64,000 nt of DNA from G963675935 sp963719005 (lineage in GTDB: Bacteria > Planctomycetota > Planctomycetia > Pirellulales > Thermoguttaceae), in NCBI GenBank assembly GCA_963719005.1, contig CAVRAR010000014.1, positions 1,178,001-1,242,000 of the forward strand, in the 5' to 3' direction. The notes beneath the pieces are model-generated. The model saw nothing but the letters and a program-made list of their open reading frames with translations, ran no database searches and was not told the origin of the DNA. The position numbers and the translations under genes are program-made. Below, in pieces: positions 26,101 through 30,264 of the stretch (its first letter is position 1; each line of letters starts with the position of its first letter).

Positions 26101-27745
26101 CGTCGTCGCGCCGGTCGATGGGCCGGTTATCAGCGGTGTGGCGGTGTCGCAGACGAAAGGCAAGATCAGTTGGAACGCGGTCGACTCCCACGGCATGGCA
26201 AGCTCCACGCTGAAAATTGACGGGCTGGCCGTGCCGAACGTCGGTGGCCCCTACACCGCCGCGTCCGGTGTGAACTTCTCGGCGTCTTACGGTGTGCTGG
26301 CTGCCGGCGACCATACCTACGCCATCACCGCAACCGACAAGGCCGGCAATGTCTCGACCCTTAACGGCGCCTTTACCCTCATCAGCGCGGGTCCAACGAT
26401 CGGCAGCGTGGCAGTGTCGCAGGCGAAGGGCCGGATCAGTTGGAACGCCGTCGATCCTGACGGCGTGGCAAGTTCTACGCTCAAAATCGATGGAGCGACC
26501 ATCTCGAACATCGGCGGCCCCTACGCCGCCGCGTCCGGCGTGAACTTCTCGGCGCCTTACGGTTCGCTTGCCGCCGGCGACCACTCCTACACCATTACCG
26601 CAACCGACAAGGCCGGCAACGTCTCGACCCTAAGCGGCGTCTGTACCCTGACCGGTTCGCCCGTCTCTGGCCCGACGATCGGCAGCGTGGCGGTGTCGCA
26701 GGCGAAGGGCCGGATCAGTTGGAACGCCGTCGATCCTGACGGCGTGGCAAGTTCTACGCTCAAAATCGATGGAGCGACCATCTCGAACGTCGGCGGCCCC
26801 TACGTCGCTGCGTCCGGCGTGAACTTCTCGGCGTCTTACGGTTCCCTTGCCGCCGGCGACCACTCCTACACCATCACTGCGACTGACAAGGCCGGCTACG
26901 CGTCAACCGCTAACGGCGTCTTTACCCTGACCGGCTCGCCCGGCACGGGCCCGACGATTAGTAGCGTGGTGGTGTCGCAGGTGAAGAGCAAGATCACTTG
27001 GAACGCCGCTGACCCTGACGGTGTGGCAAGCGTTCGTCTGACGATCGACGGTGCGGCTGTGTCGAACATCGGCGGGCCCTACGCCGCCGGGTCCGGCGCC
27101 AATTATTCCTGGGGATTCGGTTCGCTTTCGGCGGGCGCCCACAACTACGTCATCAGCGCCACCGACAAGCTCGGCAACGTGTCGACCCTCAACGGTTCGT
27201 TCACCGTGGCCGCCGCCCTGATGGTCGCGGCCTCGGCGGCGCCGCGAGGCTCGGCGGCCGACCTCGACAACGCCGAGTTGGCCCCCATCGCCGCCGAAGC
27301 GGTCCATCGCCTCGAATCGCAATTGGGCAGCCAGGTCGAAACCGTCATGGCCGGCGTGAACATCAAGATCGCGAATCTGGCGCCCGGCATGTTGGGCGAA
27401 ACCTCGGGCAAGACGATCTGGATCGACGATGATGCCGCCGGCTACGGCTGGTTCGTTGACGCAACCCCCGGCGACGACGCCGAGTTCTCGCCGCTTACGG
27501 CCACCGACCTTATCGCCCGGCCGGGCAGCGCGGCCGCCAATCGCGCCGATCTGTTGACGACCGTAATGCACGAAATGGGCCACGTCCTCGGCTACGAGCA
27601 TTCCAACTCGTTGGACCTCATGGCCGCCACCCTGCCGCTTGGCCAACGGCGATCCCTGGCCGGCGGCGGCGACGCCTCCAACAACGGCGCCCTCGACGAT
27701 GTGTTTGCCTCGCTCAATGCGAACGGCAAGACCGACTGGTCGTAA
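4957..27745 (+). CDS. giant LEPR-XLL multidomain surface protein (about 7,590 codons), interrupted by nine single-base frameshifts
   Basis: One continuous gene is inferred from 4957 to the TAA at 27745. Reading frames hand over directly from one to the next, with meaningful protein on both sides of each break. Apparent insertions lie near 7543, 8138, 8508, 9156, 9404, 9735, 9770 and 12697, and an apparent deletion near 9223. Removing the net +7 makes the span exactly divisible by three (7,594 codons). The ATG has GGAAGGAG upstream and is followed by a basic stretch and the LEPR-XLL motif EQFEERALLS. The order of modules is Asp-box propeller, Ig-like, zinc peptidase motif, PPC, beta-helix, PPC, unknown, two C66-like peptidases, GEVED, SdrD-B-like, Ig-like repeats, second propeller, Ig array, metallopeptidase-like C-terminus. 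It is probably exported and cell-surface or adhesin-like. If the breaks are real, this is instead a decaying gene with an intact 15-kb 3' part. Confidence 0.8.
8443..9522 (+). CDS. giant gene, segment 2: zinc metallopeptidase-like domain and first PPC domain
   Basis: In register from about 8508. It carries HEIMHTLGFGH at 8905-8937, a complete HExxHxxGxxH metzincin zinc site, followed by DIMGSD, which could supply the Met-turn. An approximately 110-residue pre-peptidase C-terminal (PPC) domain follows (DIDLYKFEVG to AYQLRLDLQP, 9062-9376). Inside the PPC the frame is wrong between about 9156 and 9223, where SLNSALVLFDSQGNVVARN is read one base off. Register is lost again near 9404. Whether the protease is active cannot be judged from sequence. 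Confidence 0.7.
   Translation: MSWSGRAGRTPPARAACRTAPPTSAARTSVPVGSGDVGPDGEIPTLYYNFQTLYGYIGNTPLSNLITAAQEQRVRDCFSLFTQYFGVQFVETANQGATIATGDLRAFGSDTPTGAGSPAGMEGTGYNGNPLVVVNNFYNWGNDEFGGSYMSTVMHEIMHTLGFGHSYDLAGPDIMGSDPDVASSSEASFPDNGDIVSGQYLYRPDSMDIDLYKFEVGAGGGDFTAETIAQRLQNASLVELGAGPFRQPGKRRRPQRRLLRQDSFISMHLDPGTYYIGVSASGNDQYNPNIPDSGIGGTTEGAYQLRLDLQPDVATQLTERARHCPRRRRRRNRRRRVQLLVQRPDRQQHARAKSHADRR
9889..12978 (+). CDS. giant gene, segment 3: beta-helix repeats and second PPC domain
   Basis: In register from about 9772 to 12697. The segment before it (about 9405-9735) contains GTLANPYNNISTAIAAAKAG, typical of the start of a DUF1565-like parallel beta-helix. Here the helix continues as imperfect coils with N-rich turns such as NNVFRDNEAEAISIDVN. 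Two blocks start with a GDWGGL motif (about 10314 and 11371) and a third with GDWQGI (about 12172), marking repeated long modules. A PPC domain (DADVYSFQGYAGTEIWIAID onward) closes it at about 12385-12700. Confidence 0.72.
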   Translation: MTPTRKVGGLYARATVSTADNTVVNVDGPTVTINLGTSKLLSTLQDNKAYEIGTDQSGAALSDGKKLEVPKGVTLMFDAGAVVKLHGANIDVGSSAVTIDRSMGSVQVLGVPGESVYFTSYLNTRLGTTTVTSPSAPAAAAGDWGGLVFRNNYDYEEQATDLSRQVLEQQGIFLDYVNHANISYGGGKVTVNGVQDVYDPIDMIEARPTVSFNTITHSADAAMSADPNSLEESSFYDRFGETLYTNDYDRVGPDIHGNVVQNNSINGLYLRVATNAGQSLENLSVPARFNDVDIVLAVPENVVIQGDSGENLQVTGTCALQPGGRNELVLPSDPTDLADRQYFYLSDGVTTMRFEFDPANNGVNSGSVAIPQPGDKNLSEEQQIVNSINYAHTTYGLKIEAKVSADGNVELDGTSVVVGGLSGEQARIAGSLVIDPGSVVKLSGTRIEVGMGAQLIAEGTAASPIVFTSLMDDTYGAGGTFDTTNNKSAVTAGPGDWGGLYFSPTSRGSLDYVRLFYAGGNVAIEGGFGDFAPVEIRQATVRIADSLFQHNMATTAGDRNGRGSMLDPAVIYVCFSQPVIVNNVFRDNEAEAISIDVNSLNGLNVPDWGRSTGDVSSFDQYDGNFGPLVRGNQLLNNTVNGMVVRGGTLTTEGIWDDTDIVHVVRSEIVVPNLDTYGALRLESSPTASLVVKLSGINAGFTATGTLLEITDRVGGTVQVIGQPGHPVVLTSLSDDSVGAGFDPNGNPMDDTDNTPNSTPNPGDWQGIKLEQYSNDSNVAVVVEAEPTTGASQDSNGTINTAQPLGALASGTEAGDDVLRLGFEVHGTIAFDRPSDADVYSFQGYAGTEIWIAIDRTSFSLDSVVELIDADGNVLAKSDNWRDETNTPTTLDNSAWTYQDVYSTNPRDAGLHIVLPGPAGQQRTYYIRVTQRAGAFGSRADQRRIPVAGQTPARLLASGVDRPVRRHPLRDQRHRHERASRPQPLDQQRQRSRIQRSQRISAGGGPHQRQRHHRQRLQQCPTDRQPAPVR
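12725..27745 (+). CDS. giant gene, segment 4: uninterrupted 15-kb 3' part (C66-like peptidases, GEVED, Ig repeats, propeller, metallopeptidase-like end)
   Basis: A single open frame of about 5,000 codons. In order: third PPC-like domain (about 12960-13400); a long unassigned region (13560-16750); two IdeS/Mac-like cysteine peptidase modules (16800-17580 and 18060-18820) set within beta-helix-like sequence; two GEVED domains (19697-20265, 20266-20755, each beginning DFGDAP or DWGDAP); SdrD-B-like domain (20761-21065); six Ig-like repeats with VTFSEPVTGVDATDF-type cores (21066-23395); cadherin-like segment (23396-23690); second SdrD-B-like domain (23691-24095); SBBP-type propeller repeats (24096-25480); Ig array (25806-27210); C-terminal domain with a zinc motif. 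No frameshift is visible over its whole length, unlike the 5' part. Confidence 0.88.
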   Translation: MQVRLQPVYLHPGSTVQYADIRYATNGIDTSGLPDHSPLTSNVNEAESSDPNGSQQEADRTNANDTTANDFSNAQPIGNLLQSDEGVINVCGSLDDWTDQQGILHRDVDWYKFTVDYGDTIERISGVTTSGSVYPVTFDIDYADGLARPDTSLWVFDQNGTLILDGTDSGLIDDQPSPNSGADLTNLTAGSVGTHDPYVGPVYLREGQTYYVAITCSDVTPTAGSATTAPLVRYEPVDSVQRIAEDNIGSQNASGLDPAPSTTLFPGTDTATVDLSAVPYHLSDVVMYVQTDAGLETVDPFTGAVETTLSSTGSNVGDIAMVPGTNSDGTTGAYAGSLYAISRGATNNYVDQSQAAGILSDIDTGTGSAVSSVWDGLTTYRYSQDPANLGPPALEEEGDNNATTVAPEPGGVSMEAMANSGGSWFVIGNADRLFTDGGTDTPSNPQGKDDPNLPAEVTYSDNLLYMLNSSGTAIDAPGQVVTDAATTPRLPTNIIPLASLTTDDHLGSNGKPDHDAAFIGKITGLSFVGGSLYAVTDTGNLYQILNYSSPGFTPTPNPEDTTKLESITPTGSGPTLHYIGTIKTDGTTPTNVDFAGLTTGPKDVDGAAYANMLFGISRTGDLYALGLTTTTDPTTNVTTTTVAKQGIFLNSATHITIPSTSGNLTTVSGLAFSTLDANLWHVTDNSDAGHSTNVTYDESRMTQVPIDPTTNECFYFGQKDSGTMATPGNYDAPGGDYGSLITQPFSLADYSASDVPTLYFDYALDNGVSPTGPQSNYDTARIFASDDGVTWHLLGATLDNPNGDLPSTTVTTSTTNPDGTVTTTTTAQWQQFRLVPPLDPDPTPAPGQVPVHTWSLADFAGDDNIRLRFDFSTAGDMNVGSSGTLQSGGSLDTTGAYLAALAGESLNDGDAFTVNHHTFQFDMGMALDLPNVAGDVIPDGETFTVTGLQGGGSKTFEFDFDSPANVAAGHVAIPIQVGETSAEVATEIAAIVNGQALTNSSGVKIVADAYEDRVMLNEAVGVTQPTTHTITLKGNGSGKPATGVTLVPILSTSTAQQVAQAMADALQSVFGKPINLDGTKGPVVPFDSFKVNNVNGDSIVRMIGHTVNSSGPLPYANHLAGDGDDPLVDAGVVQFTTTARGQDNNHGGFYIDNVIIGFAERGEMVTDAAGGTTAFTNPAPAKDVLTKGAYQLQIREASPYATWDPTNTKQPMTLTNSFDVNDRLDDSYTLVAPEAFNISQGDTFTISDGVTTLTFQFIDSTYPGGDPDNIPVYFSSGDTATDVAAAITAAVNSAAQNGLFKVTASMPTDTDGNPVGSRVNLFGAVEVTTPFPTISGSTPTHGSKAEGFNEDTSVYVGLHAVAQPYPLDSAGTYVVYDPSGSYGGGISDAEKALPLAATGSTVGTGDDFMDWAAAAANVLAWTGWGEVKGMTTADAIFQYFQQHWTDQPNWSLDAWIWWFTGKNPDRRTPGVATVKVPGGGFYRSLDISNYVQTQTDPSLAMSSLDEFLHNGEGVVLGLQCSDKTDAWYPVSHAVTAWGFTYDTTKSPTDPNYYTGVYITDSDDNQAAAGTTPPDELKYYTITYSAKDDVYYLTDYYGRNTIYISDVSGLQKRFAGIQSRQYTDLGDQNQLSPQGEVILASNRITYSANFGIVVSSADGMGDVTDGSTTPYGAIDLMSPGPTAPLREINTDDQVPGVVIENNVIAFGTNGGIDITGPDATTGPSAGAVPFARIINNTIYGQGGSGPSASTSLSGTGSAGNVKSTLATVSAGRLDNFSSDTSAYEGLGDATPVGSSYLVFNQYGGTWSDAEKQLPDTITGVPPGTGDDFMCWAASASNILAWTGWGSAGGMSDADTIFKYFQDHWTDYGAWPVNAWTYWFSGVNPEQGATGASQIDVPGGGDFYPTLNINNYVVSNQNPAQALSAIDQFLRADYGCTLGIYWADNPFAAHAITVWGFSYNPKLKPTDAGYYTGIYVTDSDDDKDTNDAQTAPNRLRYYTVQYDAADGVWFLQDYYGEDTAYIVEVDGFESKYAGQKTRDVGIMVEQNASPTILNNVVANFSVGIDVGGDCTTTVVGTTAYAYNTTDITGATETFAIDIGPNDPLFVDAAHGNFYPAEGSRIIDSSLDSLPDRPNMTVVRDPLGIPPSPILAPDYDGLGQLRMDDPSVSPPNGMGANIYKDRGAIDRVDFVGPTATLVDPMDNDPAGVDRNPAPNDVTIAMIGDTTVDHFTIQLDDAGAGVADSTVTTNNVQLLEDGKQLTEGFDYFFVYDSTNHAITLSAAAGAFESKHTYTVLLTSGIQDSAENPIQSNRSDGTTEFNITLAGYDFGDAPMYTDITHTVSATTLPDGARSLVVPGVYLGAGVDTENDANVNATATGDLDDDGVAFPGGNYVISPAGQAGKETITVTASCAGYLDAWIDWNGDGVWEPSEQISFTDADGKSVMDSSNGGAVLTAGPNTLVFTVPGDLADTSSFKTFVRFRFSTTGYLSDGVTPMQVTGEASDGEVEDYQIAVIPYLSDWGDAPDPTYPTLASSNGASARVLTDSTGAPTLCLGHTVTPQVAPILNGTSYDGFDFSTVNLIQGRDTTITFYVTNTTGQQAYLNGWIDFNGDGTWSNGNDRVASSLKVQPGENTLVIHVPGDAVVGNTFARFRLSLQPTLLPTGADATGGEVEDYQVSILAPPHNITGTVYNDLDGDGVHDTGETGLAGWTVYIDANNNGVWDAGENFAITDGYGYYAIPNVFPGTYTVREDLQPGWSQTGSISHTVTMDTSGDQIGNDFFDRDTTPPKVVSIVKGNGVDPVVDPTNAAVVHFAVLFSEPVTGVDPTDFAIVAPLLTNTSIAGITFHDGIYDVAVNTGSGAGSLQLKLVDDDSILDLSGNRLGGTGIGNGNFTGPTYTIDHVAPTLKSIALASSNPSHAATVAFTVTFSEFVTGVDATDFTAGALGVAGPFNPVVTGSGSVYTVTVSTGTGDGTLWLNLANDGSIVDAVGNALSGTPPQSPSYTIDKTSPTVVSIVEGNGVDPVVDPTNAAVVHFAVLFSKPVIGVNATDFTLAASPTLTGASIAGVTYHDGIYDVAVNTGTGAGSLQLSLVDNDSIKDVSSGNPLGGAGIGNGDFTGPAYTIDRLAPTLTSITLASPTPTNADTVAFTVTFSEAVTGVDATDFTAGVSGLTGTFTPVVTGSGAVYTVTLPTGAGDGSLWLDVGNDGTIADLVGNVWTDAPPASPSYAIDKIPPTVVSSVRAGASPTNAATVVFTVTFSENVTGVDTSDFALNTTGASGASVYSVSGSGAVYSVVVGTGTSDGTIQLQVIDDNSIRDAAGNMLGGPVAHDGDFLTGKSYTIDHTAPMVASIALASPNPTNASTVAFTVTFSESVTGVAPTDFTAGVSGLTGTFTPVVVGSGAVYTVTLPTGAGSGTLWLNVVNDGTIADLVGNVLSGAPPASPSYTIDKISPRVVSSVRAGTSPSNASTIVFTVTFSEDVTGVDGGDFALNTTGTSGASVYSVSGSGAVYSVVVGCGTGDGTIQLQVIDDNSIRNAAGNMLGGPAIHDGDFLTGETYTIDHGEPTALNLSNARVAEHLPVGTVVGFLTSVALQGGDYTYTLVSGLGSSDNASFRIVGDYLQTNDVFDFAAKSSYQIRIRSTDSAGSFLEQTFTVSVVAGANTVAIGDLAWSDLNGNGLQDSGEPGVSGAVIELYASPSGVVGGAGDYLVAQAVTDNNGNYHFDHLLPHADGAPDVTYYLVAIAPSGYTFTTPNVGGDDTVDSDVNSSGVSAAFTLSASMADGQKNSFDVGLVSGPYHYDFALDAGSTGDDSGQAIATDAAGNVYVAGLFHGTVDFGAAPGLHTLVSTGGSDVFVAKYTSGGALLWVCGGGSSGDDSANGIAIGPDGNIYVAGGYSGTATFGAGTTSASLTSAGGEDAFVLKLSPDGSMMWARGMGGSGADVANSIAIAADGSVYTTGSFQGTADFNPDSTAVNSLTAVGPSDVFVAKLDFAGNYVWAKRMGGIGWSQGTSIGMGITVAADGSVYTTGSFQGTANFDPNGGQQTLVCAGDTDVFVSKLDAGGNFVWARSMGGTGADYGADIAVGADGSVYTVGSFLGLADFDPGAGVFNLDSAGYHRTFISKLDSSGNFVWARGVGGTGWDQPTSIAMAADGSLLIAGGFYGIADFDPGAATYQLSSLGQKDVFLLNLTTAGNFASAERFGGAGDDCANAIAVTPSGTVYMTGYFQGTANFAPGSATWNLTSAGGEDLFVAKYPGPAAGPLTVTVNQGPTQADPTLTGPIDFRVVFSLPVTDFTAADVTLGGTLAGSLADTVAMVGTDGTTYDVSVTGMSGTGTVTASIAAGMAHDALNRANAASTSTDNSVTFGNVAVPIISNVTVAEASTPKNGILEPSDLLAISWNVTTPNGFGVQTLTVDGNSYTPYTDVFGGTVTFSCNIGSWPVGAHNYTIHSVDTLGGSADSSGTFNVVAPVDGPVISGVAVSQTKGKISWNAVDSHGMASSTLKIDGLAVPNVGGPYTAASGVNFSASYGVLAAGDHTYAITATDKAGNVSTLNGAFTLISAGPTIGSVAVSQAKGRISWNAVDPDGVASSTLKIDGATISNIGGPYAAASGVNFSAPYGSLAAGDHSYTITATDKAGNVSTLSGVCTLTGSPVSGPTIGSVAVSQAKGRISWNAVDPDGVASSTLKIDGATISNVGGPYVAASGVNFSASYGSLAAGDHSYTITATDKAGYASTANGVFTLTGSPGTGPTISSVVVSQVKSKITWNAADPDGVASVRLTIDGAAVSNIGGPYAAGSGANYSWGFGSLSAGAHNYVISATDKLGNVSTLNGSFTVAAALMVAASAAPRGSAADLDNAELAPIAAEAVHRLESQLGSQVETVMAGVNIKIANLAPGMLGETSGKTIWIDDDAAGYGWFVDATPGDDAEFSPLTATDLIARPGSAAANRADLLTTVMHEMGHVLGYEHSNSLDLMAATLPLGQRRSLAGGGDASNNGALDDVFASLNANGKTDWS
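16800..17580 (+). other. C66 (IdeS/Mac)-like cysteine peptidase module 1, catalytic Cys replaced by Asp
   Basis: This domain parallels streptococcal IdeS in its landmarks: a DDFMDWAAAAANVLAWTGWG helix where IdeS has DDLLCGAATAGNMLHWW, a SHAVTAWGF strand (catalytic His position), and YITDSDDN (catalytic Asp position). The residue at the nucleophile position is Asp (codon 16952-16954, GAT), so this copy should lack peptidase activity. It may serve as a binding or pseudoenzyme module. Confidence 0.7.
18060..18820 (+). other. C66 (IdeS/Mac)-like cysteine peptidase module 2, catalytic residues present
   Basis: The second copy of the module. It keeps the nucleophile in DDFMCWAASASNILAWTGWG (Cys codon 18209-18211), the His in AHAITVWGFSY and the Asp in YVTDSDDDK. 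Spacing of these landmarks matches module 1. IdeS cleaves antibody hinges in pathogens; the substrate here must be different and is unknown. Confidence 0.7.
21066..23395 (+). repeat. six tandem Ig-like repeats with SEPVTGVDATDF-type core
   Basis: Units of about 110-140 codons repeat the pattern TNAATVVFTVTFSE, TGVDxxDF, GSGAVYTV, then a Gly/Asp-rich turn and YTID. Two types alternate, one with SIxLASPxPTNA and one with VVSSVRAGxSPTNA, which suggests duplication of a two-unit block. Confidence 0.8.
24096..25480 (+). repeat. SBBP-type beta-propeller repeats
   Basis: About seven units of about 60 codons with the pattern GSGADVANSIAIAADGSVYT, TGSFQGTADF, then DVFVAKLD and GNxVWAR. This is the usual wording of bacterial SBBP propeller repeats. 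Confidence 0.8.
25806..27210 (+). repeat. five tandem Ig-like repeats matching the S53 protein
   Basis: Five units with VAVSQAKGRISWNAVDPDG, IDGATISNIGGPYAAASG and LAAGDHSYTITATDKAGN. The third and fourth units (about 26390-26650 and 26670-26940) are nearly identical in DNA, pointing to a recent duplication or gene conversion. The first unit is the divergent VTVAEAS type, exactly as in the S53 gene. Confidence 0.85.
27211..27742 (+). other. C-terminal zinc-metallopeptidase-like domain of the giant protein
   Basis: The last roughly 175 residues include TIWIDDDAAGYGWFVD and then HEMGHVLGYEH (27569-27601), a full HExxHxxGxxH site followed by SNSLDLMAATLPLGQRR. This tail form is common at the ends of large planctomycete surface proteins. 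Whether it is catalytic or only structural is not known to me. Confidence 0.7.
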
Positions 27746-27838
27746 AGCGCCACCGATTCCGAATTCGTTCAGCAATAGCCGGAATAGCCGGGGGTCAACG
27801 GCCCGCGGTGGGACTGTCGGCGCGCATCGCCCGCGCCC

Positions 27839-28702
27839 TCACGCCGCGTTCTTCTCCTCCGCCAGCGCATGCACGAATTCCGCGCCGAGAAAGATCACGA
27901 CGCTGGCGAAGTAGTACCAGAACATCACGCCCATCAGCACGCCGAGAATGCCGTAAGCGCTGTATTGCTTGCCGACCAGCAGCAACAACAGCAGCCAGCG
28001 GCCGAGGGCCCAAATCACCGCGGCAAACAGCCCTCCGCCAAACGCTGCTCGCCAAGGAACGTGGGTCTTCGGAATCACCCAGTAGATCGTCGCCAGCAAC
28101 GTCGCGTCGCAGCCGACCGTGACCAGCGTCTGCGCCGCTTTCCAGGCGAGCCGGCCGGCGGGCAAATCGGTCAGATAGGGGCGAATGCTCGCCAACACCA
28201 CGTCGGTCACAAAGACCACGGCCAGCATGACCCCGATGGCCAGCAGGGTGAGAAACGCCGAGAGCCGGCTCCAGATCACCTCGCGGATCGCGGCCAGCCA
28301 GCCGGTGGCGGCCGGCGGCGGCGTATGCCAGACGCGGGCGAAGACGTTATCGAGTTGCATGAAAACGCCGATGGCCGCCAAAACCAGCGCCGCCAGCCCG
28401 ACGACTCCACCCAGCGAGGCCTGCGTCTGGATGCCGTTGAGCACGACGCCCAACTCATCGGCCAGCCAAGGGCTGATGTCCTTGGCCACGTGGGCGATCA
28501 GGGCGTGCTGTTCGGTCTGCACGAACGTGGAGTATCGGCCGACGACACCCAAGCCCGCGACCAGGACCAGGCAGAGCGGGAAGAGCGAAAACGCGCCATA
28601 ATAGGCGATGGCCGCGCTCAGCATGCCGCCGTCGTTCTTTCGCCACCCGTTCCACGTCGCCACAAGCAGCCGCCATCCCCGCCGCCAGATTCGACCGAAC
28701 AT
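27839..28702 (-). CDS. YihY/BrkB-family inner-membrane protein
   Basis: A 287-aa polytopic membrane protein starting at ATG 28702 (MFGRIWRRGWRLLVATW). An upstream extension of the frame would run into repeat DNA, so I reject it. The N-terminus has the family pattern of an amphipathic segment followed by AAIAYYGAFSLFPLCLVLVA. Further hydrophobic segments follow, with the conserved FxQLDNVFARVWH loop near the middle and GVMFWYYFASVVIFLGAEF at the end. Family members were once annotated as ribonuclease BN but are now regarded as membrane proteins of unclear transport role. It ends about 94 bp from the giant gene, in convergent orientation. Confidence 0.9.
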   Translation of the reverse strand: MFGRIWRRGWRLLVATWNGWRKNDGGMLSAAIAYYGAFSLFPLCLVLVAGLGVVGRYSTFVQTEQHALIAHVAKDISPWLADELGVVLNGIQTQASLGGVVGLAALVLAAIGVFMQLDNVFARVWHTPPPAATGWLAAIREVIWSRLSAFLTLLAIGVMLAVVFVTDVVLASIRPYLTDLPAGRLAWKAAQTLVTVGCDATLLATIYWVIPKTHVPWRAAFGGGLFAAVIWALGRWLLLLLLVGKQYSAYGILGVLMGVMFWYYFASVVIFLGAEFVHALAEEKNAA

Positions 28703-28725
28703 GCTGTGATTCCTCTTGCGTTTCT

Positions 28726-28863
28726 CGTTCCCACACTCCGCGTGGGAACGCCCCGTCTTGGACGCTCCGCATCCTCCGCGCTGCTGAGTTGCATGTCCGC
28801 CGCCCACCGGAAGCGACGCCGAGCGTCGGAGCCGGTGCATTCCCACGCGGAGCGTGGGAACAA
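28726..28863. repeat. palindromic intergenic repeat, family D
   Basis: Inverted arms CGTTCCCACACTCCGCGTGG and CCACGCGGAGCGTGGGAAC (each itself a hairpin) flank a GC-rich middle that contains GACGCTCCG and CGGAGC-type sub-repeats. It lies between the YihY and PQQ-propeller genes and codes for nothing. Confidence 0.75.
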
Positions 28864-28890
28864 GGAGTAACATCGTGTGATTCCCAGTTG

Positions 28891-30264
28891 CTACCCGCCG
28901 TCCCGTTTCGACTCCTGCGAAGCGTTCTTTCGGATGCAATAGATCCGAGACACCGTGCGGATGAGCAACCGTTCTCCGACCATGGCGGGCGTGGCCAGGC
29001 AGCCGTCGTCGTCGCTTAGCGGGTTCTTCCTCAGGAACTCGAACTTGTCGCCCGCGCGGACGACGAACGTCACGCCGTCCTCGTCGATGCAGAACACCCG
29101 GCCGTTGTTGGCCCAAGGGGAAGAAGTGAAGTGCTGGCCGCCGGGTAGTTTTTGCCGGTCATACAGCGTGGCGCCCGTTTGCGAGTTGTAGGCGCTGACC
29201 GTTCCGTTGTCGTAGAGGACATACAGTCGGCCGTCATAGACCAACGTCGTGGGGATGTACGGTGCTCCGGCCGGTTTGCTCCAGGCGATCGCCGAATTGC
29301 TCGTTTTGCCCGCCGCCAGCGAAATGTCGTCGCTGCCGCCGGGTCGAATCGCATAGATCGGTCGTTCCTTGTCCCTGGTAAAGCCCGAAGTGACGTAGAC
29401 GAAACCGCCGTCTGCATAGGGCGTCGCCACGGTGATGTGCGACATCCCCCGGAACCACCAGAGCAGCTTCCCGTCGAGATCGTAGGAGCGGACTTTGTCG
29501 CTTCCGGGCGTGACGATCTCGGTGCGTTTTTCGTTCTTCCACACAAAGAGCGTCGACCAATTGCTCTTCTCGTCGCGATCCATACGCCACACCTTCTTGC
29601 CCGTCAGTTTATCCAACGCCAGCAGATAAGACTCCTGCTCGTTGTCGTTGACGATATAGAGCCGATCGCCGTAAAGAATGGGCGAAGCGGCGGTGCCCCA
29701 GCCGAACCGCATCGTGTGCGGCTCGATCTTGTATTGCCAAACCGGCTCCCCCTTGAAGTCGAAGCAAAAGACGCCCACGTTGCCGAAGTACGCATAGACG
29801 CGCTCGCCGTCGGTCGTCGGCGTCTCCGAGGCGTAGCTGTTCTTTGCGTGAGTCGGACCGGGAGGGGTGCCTTCGCGTACCGTCCGCTCCCAGAGTATCT
29901 TGCCGGAGATCAGATCGAGGCAGAGCACTTTCCATTGGTATTTTGCGTTGACGTCGGCCGGCGGGGCCATGAAGAAGCCTTTCTGCGGCCCCTCGGTCTT
30001 CTTGCCCTCTTCGACGACGGTGGTGAGAAACACGCGGTCGCCCCACACGATCGGCGACGACCAGCCGCGTCCCGGAATCTCCCGTTTCCAGGCCACGTTG
30101 TCGCCGGCCGACCATTGATCGGGCAGGTTGGCGTTGCCGCTGACCGCGTGCGAGCCCGGGCCGAGAAACTGCGGCCAATTCTCCTCCGCCGCCTGCGCAA
30201 CACTCGCGTTCAGAGCGGCCAGCAGCATCGCCGCGGCCATCAGAATACCATGGTTCGTTTTCAT
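28891..30264 (-). CDS. exported PQQ-like (quinoprotein-type) beta-propeller protein
   Basis: 457 aa from ATG 30264. A clear signal peptide (MKTNHGILMAAAMLLAALNA, probable cleavage after AQA) precedes ENWPQFLGPG, the usual start of planctomycete periplasmic PQQ-like propellers. Blade motifs include GDRVFLTTV, LDLISGKILWERTV, GDRLYIVND, LDKLTGKKVWRMD and LYVLYDNGTVSAYNSQTG. These proteins form an eight-bladed propeller like the alcohol dehydrogenase domain, but the dehydrogenase active-site residues and the cytochrome domain are missing, so an enzymatic role is doubtful. A 19-residue upstream extension to 30321 is possible but would bury the signal peptide. Confidence 0.88.
   Translation of the reverse strand: MKTNHGILMAAAMLLAALNASVAQAAEENWPQFLGPGSHAVSGNANLPDQWSAGDNVAWKREIPGRGWSSPIVWGDRVFLTTVVEEGKKTEGPQKGFFMAPPADVNAKYQWKVLCLDLISGKILWERTVREGTPPGPTHAKNSYASETPTTDGERVYAYFGNVGVFCFDFKGEPVWQYKIEPHTMRFGWGTAASPILYGDRLYIVNDNEQESYLLALDKLTGKKVWRMDRDEKSNWSTLFVWKNEKRTEIVTPGSDKVRSYDLDGKLLWWFRGMSHITVATPYADGGFVYVTSGFTRDKERPIYAIRPGGSDDISLAAGKTSNSAIAWSKPAGAPYIPTTLVYDGRLYVLYDNGTVSAYNSQTGATLYDRQKLPGGQHFTSSPWANNGRVFCIDEDGVTFVVRAGDKFEFLRKNPLSDDDGCLATPAMVGERLLIRTVSRIYCIRKNASQESKRDGG

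Noticed and set aside
25806..27210. CRISPR-like array suggested by regular repeats
   Set aside because: The repeats are 250-300 bp, in frame, and code for Ig-like domains. No short repeat-spacer array exists anywhere in the window.
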